Positions 1-6,943 of a DNA stretch of 10,689 nt are shown here, in pieces. Position numbers and translations under genes: made by a program. Every line of letters starts with the position of its first letter. The stretch's first letter is position 1. The stretch comes from an uncultured Prevotella sp. (GTDB lineage: Bacteria > Bacteroidota > Bacteroidia > Bacteroidales > Bacteroidaceae), in the NCBI GenBank assembly GCA_900552675.1, contig USAI01000080.1:1-10689 (forward strand), written 5' to 3'. Under the pieces are notes generated by a model. The model worked only from the letters and a program-made list of their open reading frames with translations. It searched no databases and was not told where the DNA came from.

Positions 1-113
1 TAATTAACTCTCTCATTTTCAAACGATTACATTAGAATTAACAGAGTATTGTTTTTAACAATTTAATAATATATTATTGCGCGTATTTATTTTTATATAA
101 ACGGATGTGCCCT
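1..113. other. AT-rich gene-free leader segment
   Basis: This stretch is strongly AT-rich compared with the genes and has no credible coding frame on either strand. It contains a 14-bp perfect AT palindrome at 65-78 (AATAATATATTATT), which may simply reflect base composition. I find no TAnnTTTG promoter element on either strand. It is probably the downstream or upstream flank of a gene lying outside the window. Confidence 0.6.
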
Positions 114-148
114 CCAAGTAGGACGGTGGCCTCCGCGCCCCGTCCTCC
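114..148 (+). repeat. REP-like element, left arm of an inverted pair
   Basis: The 35-bp unit starts CCAAGTAGGACGGTGG. It contains GTAG (118-121) and folds into a hairpin. Bases 120-126 (AGGACGG) pair with 140-146 (CCGTCCT), T127 is bulged, 128-129 (GG) pair with 138-139 (CC), and the loop is 130-137. A GTAG tetranucleotide next to a short imperfect hairpin is the known hallmark of REP sequences acted on by RAYT (TnpA-REP) transposases. Here the last two bases of GTAG can also join the stem. The hairpin and the match to the second arm are seen directly; the REP assignment is inference, because copy number elsewhere in the genome cannot be seen. Confidence 0.6.
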
Positions 149-206
149 AGCGCCCAGCACTTCTAAATAGATAACCTCACATATTTATTGCCCATTTCTA
201 ATGTCG

Positions 207-241
207 GGAGGACGGGGCACAGAGACCACCGTCCTACTTGG
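207..241 (-). repeat. REP-like element, right arm (inverted copy)
   Basis: Read on the minus strand this is the same 35-bp unit as 114-148, with 32 of 35 bases identical. The three differences are T for C at the positions matching 130, 134 and 136, so all lie in the predicted 8-base loop, while the stem, the bulged T, the GTAG and both flanks are unchanged. The two units face each other across a 58-bp spacer (149-206), a BIME-like doublet. The whole 114-241 segment could also extrude as one long cruciform. In a minus-strand RNA the three mismatches become G-U wobbles, so that transcript could pair along all 35 positions. Confidence 0.6.
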
Positions 242-282
242 ATAATTCGTGGATAATTCATGGATAATTCATGGAAATTCGT
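240..282 (+). repeat. 11-bp tandem repeat, about four copies
   Basis: The units are GGATAATTCGT (240-250), GGATAATTCAT (251-261), GGATAATTCAT (262-272) and GGAAATTCGT (273-282, one T missing). The first two bases are shared with the end of the right REP-like arm. The 11-bp period is close to one helical turn, so the AATT cores sit on the same face of the DNA. The role is unknown. It is not a CRISPR, because units are too short and there are no spacers. Confidence 0.85.
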
Positions 283-289
283 GTTCAAG

Positions 290-332
290 AAAGCGCCACA
301 TATCAAACAAAATATTGGTATGTGGCGCTTTT
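290..332 (+). terminator. Strong intrinsic terminator-like hairpin
   Basis: A 13-bp perfect stem pairs 290-302 (AAAGCGCCACATA) with 319-331. It can be extended inward by a T-G wobble and three more pairs, leaving an 8-base loop at 307-314. The right arm ends in TTTT (329-332). The left flank is A-rich, so it may also work weakly in the minus direction. It lies upstream of the first promoter, so it probably stops transcripts arriving from outside the window and insulates the 450-5408 gene cluster. Confidence 0.75.
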
Positions 333-402
333 ACGTGTTATTATAATAGACGACAGAATCATGAAAAACTGTTTAACGCACCTATAAAACGAAAAATATT
401 GC

Positions 403-410
403 TAACTTTG
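403..410 (+). promoter_or_regulatory. Bacteroidetes-type -7 promoter element for the esterase-GH84 cluster
   Basis: TAACTTTG matches the Bacteroidetes primary sigma factor consensus TAnnTTTG. It lies 39 bases before the chosen start codon, giving a predicted leader of roughly 30-35 bases. I see no clear TTTG at the -33 position. The same octamer occurs before the second operon. Confidence 0.7.
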
Positions 411-449
411 TTGCTTGTAAACAATAATCCCCAAATTATCCCCCAAAAG

Positions 450-1526
450 ATGAAAAAGCTATTACTCTTGCTCTCACTCTTTGCCCTGACCCATCTCGGC
501 ATCATGGCGCAACTGCAGTATCATGAAGCCTCTCAGTTTCAGCTCATTGGGCATCCTAAAGTGGCCTCTGAGCGACTCTATACCCGACTGCCCGACTCGC
601 TGAAAGGAAAAATACGCGAGCAGCTGTGGCATCTGGGACAAAACTCGGCGGGCATGGCCATACGCTTCCGCTCAAACGCCTCAACAATAGGGGCACGCTG
701 GAAAAACATGTCGGTGTTTAACATGAACCACATGACGCCCACTGGCATACGCGGTCTCGACCTCTATTGCCTACAAGACGATGGCACCTGGACCTTTGTG
801 AACAGCGCACGCCCCCGCGAGCAGCTCACCACCACTGCCACCATTATCGACAACATGACGAGCAAGCCTCGCGAATATATGCTATATCTGCCTCTGTATG
901 AAGGTATCGACTCGCTGGTCATCGGCATCAACCCTGGCGCCACCATCGAGGCTCCGCAGCAACCGCTACCTCGTACCGATAAGCCCATTGTGTGGTATGG
1001 CACCAGCATTACGCAAGGCGGATGCGCCAATCGCCCTGGCATGGCTGCCACCAATATTGTAGAGCGCAAACTAAACCGCGAGGTCATCAACCTTGGTTTC
1101 AGCGGAAATGGTAGGCTCGACACCGAGGTGGCTCGCGTGATGGCAAACCTTGATGCAGGCCTGTTTATCCTGGATATGCTGCCTAACGTTACGGCCGAAG
1201 AGCTTAGCGAACGCTTCGAACCCTTCTACACCATCCTACGTAAGACACACCCCACCACCCCCATTCTGGTGGTAGAGACGCCCGATTTCCCCCACAAACG
1301 TTTCGACACCAAGATAAGTAAAGCGGTGAACGATAAAGATGTTACGCTGAAAACCATCTACGAAAAGTGGCGCAAAAAGGGCGACCACAACCTCTTTTTT
1401 GTGCCCACAGCGGGCATGATAGGCAACGACCACGAGGGCACCGTCGACGCCATCCACTTCACCGACTTGGGCTTTGAGCGCTGCGCTAACCACATGCTGC
1501 CTTATATCAAGAAGCATCTGAAGTAA
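450..1526 (+). CDS. Exported SGNH/GDSL-type esterase with GxDLY N-terminal domain
   Basis: The predicted protein is 358 residues. A signal peptide (1-20) ends GIMA before Gln21, so it is probably periplasmic. The N-terminal beta domain carries GLDLY (102-106), the signature of the GxDLY domain that precedes some SGNH hydrolases. The catalytic domain has GTSITQG (184-190, nucleophile Ser186), GFSGNG (216-221), DMLPN (242-246) and DAIH (333-336, Asp333 and His336), so Ser, Gly, Asn, Asp and His positions all appear intact. Family members are typically carbohydrate esterases that remove acetyl or other acyl groups; the substrate cannot be read from sequence. The start at 450 was chosen because it begins the signal peptide, follows an A-rich stretch and lies after the promoter. 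The frame is open back to 249, but that part crosses the hairpin and promoter. It is the first gene of a three-gene cluster, 52 bases before the next. Confidence 0.9.
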   Translation: MKKLLLLLSLFALTHLGIMAQLQYHEASQFQLIGHPKVASERLYTRLPDSLKGKIREQLWHLGQNSAGMAIRFRSNASTIGARWKNMSVFNMNHMTPTGIRGLDLYCLQDDGTWTFVNSARPREQLTTTATIIDNMTSKPREYMLYLPLYEGIDSLVIGINPGATIEAPQQPLPRTDKPIVWYGTSITQGGCANRPGMAATNIVERKLNREVINLGFSGNGRLDTEVARVMANLDAGLFILDMLPNVTAEELSERFEPFYTILRKTHPTTPILVVETPDFPHKRFDTKISKAVNDKDVTLKTIYEKWRKKGDHNLFFVPTAGMIGNDHEGTVDAIHFTDLGFERCANHMLPYIKKHLK

Positions 1527-1527
1527 A

Positions 1528-1563
1528 CGCCCCAGCCATAAAAATCGCTCACAATACTGGGCG
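1528..1563 (+). other. Weak intergenic stem-loop between esterase and helical-repeat gene
   Basis: CGCCCCAG (1528-1535) can pair with CTGGGCG (1557-1563) with one bulged C, enclosing 21 bases. There is no T-run after it, so it is not a standard terminator. It could modulate mRNA processing between the two genes, or be chance. Confidence 0.25.
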
Positions 1564-1578
1564 AAGCGAAAACTGAAT

Positions 1579-3144
1579 ATGAAAAAAATAACTATACTAT
1601 TATTTGCATTATGCCTTTGTGCGGCATCAAAAGCACAAACCAGCCGTAGGGTGATAGAAAAGACGGCAAACGCGGCCATCGACCAGATAACACTGACGGG
1701 GCTCGCACCAAAAGAAGAACTGATAAACAAGTTGGCAGCCGATGCCGACCTCAGCGTCGATATGCTCAGCCGTATGGGCGAGCCCGACGACCTCAGACAG
1801 TCGAAGGCCTGTATACGCCTCATTGACGACATCACGGCCTACTGTCAAACCACCACGGGGCAGCGCTATGTTGACCTGGTGCGCAACGGCCTAAAAAAGG
1901 CCATCGACCGTAACGACGACCTCAATCTGCGCCTACACCTGCTCGACAACCTAAAGGCGGTGGCAAAACCCGCCGATGCCGAGCACATAGCCATGTATCT
2001 TGCCGACCCCAACATGGCCGCGGCCGCCTTTCGCCTGCTGAAAGAGATGCCCAGCATTGATGGCACGCTGGCCACGCTGGCACAGAACGCTACAGATAAG
2101 GCAGAGGCCGACAATATAAATAAGGTGATAAAGGCGCGCGAAGGAAAGACCGTCGATGCTCCTAAGGAGAAGGCTCGCCCCAAGCCCTCGGCACTGCCCT
2201 TTTGGACCACCAGCCTTGACAGAGCCGTTGAGCGTATGCGCGCTGGCCGCAACGACTTAGCCGACGAGGTGATGCGCAACGAGCCCGCCCCCAAGGCCAT
2301 GCAGCGCTTGCTTGATATGGCAGCAAAACTGGAAGTGGGTGCCGACCGCGATGCCCTCTTGGCACGCTATGTGACGATGGCCGAAAGTTGCGATGCCACA
2401 GCAGGCGAGCGCTACCTGTTGCTGCGACGCGCCGATGAGCTGACGCCAGGCAACGAACTTCGCCAGAAAATCATTATCGACCTCGGCAATACGCACACCA
2501 TTCAGGCCCTGGCCTACATACGTCAGTATTACGACAAGAAGCCCTTAGCCGATGCCGTGGCCGTGGCTACACGCAACATCATAGCTCATGCCCCTCAAGC
2601 CAATGGTGGCCGCTATGTATATAATATGTTGCAAGCCGCCAAGCAGTCGTTCATCAACCATTACGACGAGCAGGGGGTAGGCATGGCCATCGACGATGTG
2701 CTCAACGCCCTTGACCACTGCCGCGCCGATGGTGGCTACAACTTGGCCTTCAGCGCTCCCACCAAGATGGGCAAGCGTGGCTACTGGAATATGTATGACG
2801 AGATGGCCAACTTTGACATGGTGTTCGACTGGCTGGCCGAAGGCACACTTACGGTGCAGATACACTCTACACCTATCATCACGCTCGACAGCAAACAAGG
2901 TACTCGCATTGCAGGCAAGAGTCAGTGGCACAACATTGGCACACAAGCGCCATGGCGCACGGCACACCTGTTTGTGCGCGACAATAAACTAACGCTGGTG
3001 GTAAACGGCCATGAGATATGTGCCGACACGCCGCTGCAAAACGCCGAAACCCAACAAGCCGCACCCACCCGTGGCATCGTGGCCTTCAATGCCGACGACC
3101 AAGGCGCCACTGTGCGACAGGTGTGCATCAAAAAAATAAAATAA
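1579..3144 (+). CDS. Exported helical-repeat protein with C-terminal DUF1080/lectin-like beta domain
   Basis: The protein is 521 residues with a signal peptide (1-19) ending SKA before Gln20. There is no lipobox, so I infer a soluble periplasmic protein. Residues about 25-185 and 205-380 are predicted helical, rich in Ala and Leu with paired amphipathic helices that resemble HEAT/ARM repeats. A charged Lys/Pro linker (186-205) separates the two halves. Residues about 385-521 look beta-rich and end with the pattern of DUF1080 (3-keto-disaccharide hydrolase-like, concanavalin fold) domains: FDMVFDW (412-418), a WHNIG segment (450-454), LTLVVNGHEI (471-480), RGIVAF (498-503) and a final VRQVCIKKIK. 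I do not recognise a named family for the whole protein, and no catalytic residue can be assigned. It lies between an esterase and a GH84 enzyme, 17 bases before the latter, which suggests a role in glycan binding or processing. Confidence 0.8.
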   Translation: MKKITILLFALCLCAASKAQTSRRVIEKTANAAIDQITLTGLAPKEELINKLAADADLSVDMLSRMGEPDDLRQSKACIRLIDDITAYCQTTTGQRYVDLVRNGLKKAIDRNDDLNLRLHLLDNLKAVAKPADAEHIAMYLADPNMAAAAFRLLKEMPSIDGTLATLAQNATDKAEADNINKVIKAREGKTVDAPKEKARPKPSALPFWTTSLDRAVERMRAGRNDLADEVMRNEPAPKAMQRLLDMAAKLEVGADRDALLARYVTMAESCDATAGERYLLLRRADELTPGNELRQKIIIDLGNTHTIQALAYIRQYYDKKPLADAVAVATRNIIAHAPQANGGRYVYNMLQAAKQSFINHYDEQGVGMAIDDVLNALDHCRADGGYNLAFSAPTKMGKRGYWNMYDEMANFDMVFDWLAEGTLTVQIHSTPIITLDSKQGTRIAGKSQWHNIGTQAPWRTAHLFVRDNKLTLVVNGHEICADTPLQNAETQQAAPTRGIVAFNADDQGATVRQVCIKKIK

Positions 3145-3161
3145 AACAACTTGCTACCTAT

Positions 3162-5408
3162 ATGAATCGAAGCCTAATTCTCACTGCTACCGTCTCGGCA
3201 ATAACATGGCTGGGCACAACAAACGCCACAGCACAGTTTGCACGGGTGTGCCCCGTGCCACAACAGGTTGAAACCTCGGTTGCGGCAATGGTAAACCAGC
3301 CCACACAGTGGGCCTTGCGCTGCGACAAGCAGCGCCTCAGCTCGGCAGCCCTCAAGGCGCTCACCGAGGGCACCACACATATTGCACAAAACAAAAAGGC
3401 ACACTTCACCATCACCCTGGGCGTGGTGGGCGACCGCTGCCTAAAGACGCTTGACAAACCCACTGCACTGAAAGCCGAAGGCTATCTACTAAAGGTAGCC
3501 GAAAAGGGCATCGTGATTATAGGTGCCGACGAGCGCGGCCTCTACTATGGCGTGCAAACCTTGCTGCAGAGCATGGAAGGCGGAAAAATGCAGTATGGCA
3601 CCGTGACCGACTGGCCCGACACCCCTGTGCGTGGCACCGTAGAGGGCTTTTATGGCACACCGTGGAGCCATGAGGCACGGCTCAGCCAGATAGCCTTCTA
3701 TGGCCGACATAAGATGAACACCTATATCTATGGCCCCAAAGACGACTTGTACCACCGACGCTTCTGGCGTAAGCCTTATCCTAAGGCCGAGGCCGAACGC
3801 ATACAGCAACTATGCAATTATGCCAAGGCGCACGCCGTCGACTTTTGTTGGGCCATTCATCCTGGCGTAGATATTCGTTGGGATAAGGCCGACCGCGACT
3901 CGCTGGTGGCTAAGCTCGAAGATATGTATGCACTGGGTGTGCGCTCGTTTGCTGTGTTCTTCGACGATATTACGGGCGAAGGCACACGCCCCGACCGACA
4001 GGCTCAGTTGCTAAACGATGTAGAGCACAACTTCAGAAAGAAGCACAACGATGTAGCACCACTGGTGATGTGCCCCACCATCTATAACCGTTCGTGGACC
4101 GATAGCAACGACACCTATCTGCGCGCCTTAGGAAAAGACCTTGACCCCGACATACAGGTAATGTGGACGGGCAATGCGGTGGTGGCCGACATCGACCTCG
4201 AAACCATGCAATGGATTAACAACCGAATAGGCCGAAAGGCTTACATCTGGTGGAACTATCCTGTGAGCGACTATGTGCGAGAGCGCATCTTGCTGGGTCC
4301 GGTTTATGGCAATGGCACCGACATTGCTCCCTTGCTATCAGGCTTTGTATCGAACCCTATGGAGCATGCCGAGGCATCGAAGATAGCGCTCTACGGTGTG
4401 GCCGACTATACATGGAACATGAAGGCGTATCGCCCTTACGAAAACTGGCTTCAGGCTACCCACGAGGTGCTGCCCGCCCATACCGACGCCTTGCGCACCT
4501 TTGCCCTGTATAACAAAGACTTAGGACAAAACGGGCACGGATATCGACGGGCCGAGGGCGACGAGATGACGGTTGAGGCACAACGGGCGCTACAAGGCGA
4601 CATCGTAGCCATTGAGCGTCTGGCCGACCGCTGCACCACCTTGCGTCAGGCCTGCGACACCTTGCTGGCCGATGCCACCAACCCCGCCTTGGTTCGCGAG
4701 TTGCGCCCCTGGCTGCTATACACGCAATGCATGGCCGATTATGGCACCGCTGTGTGCAATATGGCTAAGATGACAGCCAAGGATAAGACTGCGCACGCCG
4801 CCACACAAGCGCAAACCGATGCCTTTACACAGGCTCACGCCCTGGCTCGTAAGGCCCTTAACGCCATGCAGCAAATGCAAACCTCAAAGGTGCGTCATGC
4901 CTTGCAGCCAGGCATCAGGGTAGGCACGCGCGTGCTGCTGCCCACCCTGAACGATATGTTTACACTGGCCACCACCGAGGGCAACCGCCGTTACCACACA
5001 CAGCTCGACAGCATAGCGATGGATGCTCCTTACAAGCTCACCAGCACCGTTGAACAGTTGGCCTCACAGCCCGTAACAATGGTGGGCGACAACGTGAGCG
5101 TGGCCGATGCCAACGAGGTGATACACTGGGCGCCCAACGCCTCACTCACCTTGGCTACCGACCGCAACGTCATCTTCTCAACCTTCGGCCTCGACGTACA
5201 GGTGCCCCATGTGGCATCTGCCTTTAAGCTGCAGCTCTTTACCAATGGTCAGTGGCGCGAGGTACCCCTCACACAAAGCAGCGAGGCACCATACACGCTG
5301 AGCGCCCCCACCATCGGATCGGCCAAGGCATCGCGCATAAAGCTAACCAATGTGTCGGGGCAGCAGGTTGATGTATTCTTTAAGAACTTTAACCTATCGG
5401 CACAATAA
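3162..5408 (+). CDS. GH84 beta-N-acetylglucosaminidase (O-GlcNAcase-like)
   Basis: The protein is 748 residues, close to the usual size of Bacteroides GH84 enzymes. A signal peptide (1-24) ends NATA before Gln25. An N-terminal GH20b-like alpha/beta domain (about 27-150) ends with GLYYGVQTLLQ (126-136). The catalytic barrel (about 154-430) shows RGTVEGFYGTPW (157-168), YGPKDD (190-195) and the adjacent acidic pair Asp268-Asp269 in VFFDDITGEGT. It also has YNRSW (308-312), MWTGN (334-338) and WWNYPVSDY (363-371). The Asp-Asp pair corresponds to the residues that drive substrate-assisted catalysis in GH84 (Asp242/Asp243 in BtGH84). A helical region follows (about 440-630), then a beta-rich C-terminal module (about 640-748). 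It should release terminal beta-GlcNAc from glycans or glycoproteins in the periplasm. The start at 3162 begins the signal peptide; the frame is open back to 3018, but that part overlaps the previous gene. Confidence 0.95.
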   Translation: MNRSLILTATVSAITWLGTTNATAQFARVCPVPQQVETSVAAMVNQPTQWALRCDKQRLSSAALKALTEGTTHIAQNKKAHFTITLGVVGDRCLKTLDKPTALKAEGYLLKVAEKGIVIIGADERGLYYGVQTLLQSMEGGKMQYGTVTDWPDTPVRGTVEGFYGTPWSHEARLSQIAFYGRHKMNTYIYGPKDDLYHRRFWRKPYPKAEAERIQQLCNYAKAHAVDFCWAIHPGVDIRWDKADRDSLVAKLEDMYALGVRSFAVFFDDITGEGTRPDRQAQLLNDVEHNFRKKHNDVAPLVMCPTIYNRSWTDSNDTYLRALGKDLDPDIQVMWTGNAVVADIDLETMQWINNRIGRKAYIWWNYPVSDYVRERILLGPVYGNGTDIAPLLSGFVSNPMEHAEASKIALYGVADYTWNMKAYRPYENWLQATHEVLPAHTDALRTFALYNKDLGQNGHGYRRAEGDEMTVEAQRALQGDIVAIERLADRCTTLRQACDTLLADATNPALVRELRPWLLYTQCMADYGTAVCNMAKMTAKDKTAHAATQAQTDAFTQAHALARKALNAMQQMQTSKVRHALQPGIRVGTRVLLPTLNDMFTLATTEGNRRYHTQLDSIAMDAPYKLTSTVEQLASQPVTMVGDNVSVADANEVIHWAPNASLTLATDRNVIFSTFGLDVQVPHVASAFKLQLFTNGQWREVPLTQSSEAPYTLSAPTIGSAKASRIKLTNVSGQQVDVFFKNFNLSAQ

Positions 5409-5416
5409 GGCGAAGG

Positions 5417-5434
5417 CGAAAACAACGGTTTTCG
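5417..5434 (+). other. Small hairpin after the GH84 gene
   Basis: CGAAAAC (5417-5423) and GTTTTCG (5428-5434) form a perfect 7-bp stem with the 4-base loop AACG, nine bases after the GH84 stop codon. No T-run follows, so it is a poor intrinsic terminator. It may still protect the 3' end of the first operon's mRNA. No other terminator is visible between the two operons. Confidence 0.35.
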
Positions 5435-5468
5435 GCACGAATATGATGGGTGGATGAAAAAAAAGGAG

Positions 5469-5476
5469 TAACTTTG
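5469..5476 (+). promoter_or_regulatory. Bacteroidetes-type -7 promoter element for the MATE operon
   Basis: TAACTTTG fits TAnnTTTG exactly and is identical to the element at 403-410. It lies 56-65 bases before the two possible MATE start codons. Transcription would begin near 5481-5484, at the edge of the inverted repeat at 5482-5504. I see no obvious -33 TTTG at the expected distance. Confidence 0.7.
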
Positions 5477-5481
5477 CATGA

Positions 5482-5504
5482 AAATATGTCAGAACGACAT
5501 ATTT
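5482..5504. promoter_or_regulatory. 9-bp perfect inverted repeat at the predicted start of the MATE transcript
   Basis: AAATATGTC (5482-5490) and GACATATTT (5496-5504) are exact reverse complements separated by AGAAC. The repeat begins about six bases after the -7 element, at the likely transcription start. That position fits either a dimeric repressor operator (TetR- or MarR-like) overlapping +1, or a 5'-terminal mRNA hairpin. No regulator gene is visible in the window. Confidence 0.5.
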
Positions 5505-5541
5505 ATATAAACAATAGGCACAACACGCACGCATGCAATCA

Positions 5542-6942
5542 ATGAACAAGACCGACGCTTTACTGGCCAGCATACGCAATGGCGCACAGATGACAATGAC
5601 TGAAAAGCTGCAGCTCATTGTCAGCCTTAGCATACCATCAATATTGGCACAGATAACCAGCGTGCTCATGTTCTTCATTGATGCGGCTATGGTGGGACAT
5701 TTGGGCGCCGAGGCTTCGGCATCAATAGGCCTGATGGAGAGCACCACATGGCTGATGGGTAGCATTACCAATGCTGCCGCCATGGGCTTCTCGGTACAGG
5801 TGGCACACTATATTGGCGGAAACGACTTTGTGAAGGCACGAGCCGTGTTCAGGCATGGCATTGTGGGCACAGCCATTGTGAGCTGTAGCATCTCTATCAT
5901 AGCCCTCATCATCTTTCCCTATCTGCCTTACTGGCTGGGAGGTGGCGCCGACATTGCTCGCAACGCCTCGCTCTATTTCCTTATCTTTGCCCTCACCGTG
6001 CCCGCCTTTCAGTTTTCAGGCCTGTGTGGCAACATGCTGAAGTGTGCCGGAAATATGCGGGTGCCCAGCATTGTTAGTGTGCTGGTGTGTGTGCTCGACG
6101 TGCTGTTCAACGCCTTCTTCATCTACTTTATGCACTGGGGCGTGATGGGGGCTGCCTTGGGCACATCGCTGGCTATCATATCGGGTGCCACTATTCAGGG
6201 CTACTATGCCTTGATGCGCAGCAAGATATTGGCATTAGGACAAGACACTGGGGGCTGGAACCTGGTGGGCAACTATATACGTCATGCCTTGAAGATAGGC
6301 ACACCCATGGCTATGCAGTCGGTGTTTATGAATGGAGCACAAATAGTGAGCACCATGATTGTGGCACCGCTGGGCAACGTGGCCATTGCCGCCAACACAT
6401 TTGCCATCACAGCCGAAAGCTTGTGCTATATGCCTGGCTACGGCATAGGCGATGCCGCCACCACACTGGTGGGCCAAAGCCGAGGAGCAGGACGCCGCGA
6501 TATGTGTCGCAGCTTTGCTCGTATCACCGTAACACTGGGCATGGTGGTGATGGCGGTCATGGGATTGATTATGTATGTGTTTGCCCCCGAACTAATGGCA
6601 CTGCTCACGCCGCTTGACGAGATACGACAGCTGGGCATTACCTGCCTGCGCATTGAGGCCTGGGCCGAACCTATGTTTGCCGCCTCTATCGTTACCTATT
6701 GTGTGTGCGTGGGCGCTGGCGACACGTTGCGCCCCATGCTTCTCAATTTGCTATCAATGTGGTGCGTGCGCCTCTCGCTGGCAGCCTTGCTGGCTCCGCA
6801 ATATGGCTTGCGCGGCGTGTGGGTGGCCATGGCCATCGAACTAACATTCCGTGGCACCATGTTCCTCATTCGTCTGTTGCGTGGCCGATGGATGGATCAT
6901 GGCACGGTGCTTGCCACGACAAAGAACAACAAAAAACAATGA
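5542..6942 (+). CDS. MATE family multidrug/cation efflux transporter
   Basis: This inner-membrane antiporter is 466 residues from the ATG at 5542; an in-frame ATG at 5533 would give 469, and I cannot decide between them. The N-terminal LQLIVSLSIPSILAQ, followed by FFIDAAMVGHLG with an Asp in the first membrane segment, is the typical MATE opening. That Asp corresponds to the cation-binding acidic residue of NorM/DinF-type pumps. About twelve hydrophobic segments follow in two similar halves. The second half opens with ALKIGTPMAMQSVFMNGAQ, the usual internal repeat of the MATE fold. The protein likely exports organic cations, drugs or bile-type compounds in exchange for Na+ or H+; the substrate cannot be predicted. 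The following gene starts one base after its stop, so the two are probably translationally coupled. Confidence 0.93.
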   Translation: MNKTDALLASIRNGAQMTMTEKLQLIVSLSIPSILAQITSVLMFFIDAAMVGHLGAEASASIGLMESTTWLMGSITNAAAMGFSVQVAHYIGGNDFVKARAVFRHGIVGTAIVSCSISIIALIIFPYLPYWLGGGADIARNASLYFLIFALTVPAFQFSGLCGNMLKCAGNMRVPSIVSVLVCVLDVLFNAFFIYFMHWGVMGAALGTSLAIISGATIQGYYALMRSKILALGQDTGGWNLVGNYIRHALKIGTPMAMQSVFMNGAQIVSTMIVAPLGNVAIAANTFAITAESLCYMPGYGIGDAATTLVGQSRGAGRRDMCRSFARITVTLGMVVMAVMGLIMYVFAPELMALLTPLDEIRQLGITCLRIEAWAEPMFAASIVTYCVCVGAGDTLRPMLLNLLSMWCVRLSLAALLAPQYGLRGVWVAMAIELTFRGTMFLIRLLRGRWMDHGTVLATTKNNKKQ

Positions 6943-6943
6943 T

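Noticed and set aside
65..78. 14-bp perfect AT palindrome
   Set aside because: It is made only of A and T in an AT-rich stretch with no linked gene or motif, so chance is a fair explanation.
240..282. Possible CRISPR array
   Set aside because: Units are 11 bp, directly adjacent and without spacers, which does not fit CRISPR structure.
249..449. In-frame upstream extension of the esterase gene
   Set aside because: It runs through the terminator-like hairpin and the promoter element, and would bury the signal peptide that begins at 450.
1236..1835. 199-residue minus-strand open frame
   Set aside because: It spans the esterase-to-next-gene junction opposite two well-supported genes, has no recognisable domain and is Ser/Arg-rich like a typical antisense shadow.
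3018..3161. In-frame upstream extension of the GH84 gene into the preceding gene
   Set aside because: It overlaps the end of the previous coding region and would hide the clear signal peptide starting at 3162.
5417..5434. Intrinsic terminator after the GH84 gene
   Set aside because: The stem is only 7 bp and no T-run follows. It is kept only as a small hairpin.
5478..5510. Ten-codon open frame starting just after the second promoter
   Set aside because: Its ATG lies at or before the predicted transcription start, so it is probably not in the mRNA.
6087..6617. 176-residue plus-strand open frame inside the MATE gene
   Set aside because: It is an alternate frame of a clear MATE gene, rich in His, Arg and Cys, with no domain.
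6851..6943. In-frame upstream extension of the antiporter gene
   Set aside because: It lies within the MATE coding region. The ATG at 6944, one base after the MATE stop, gives a normal family N-terminus.
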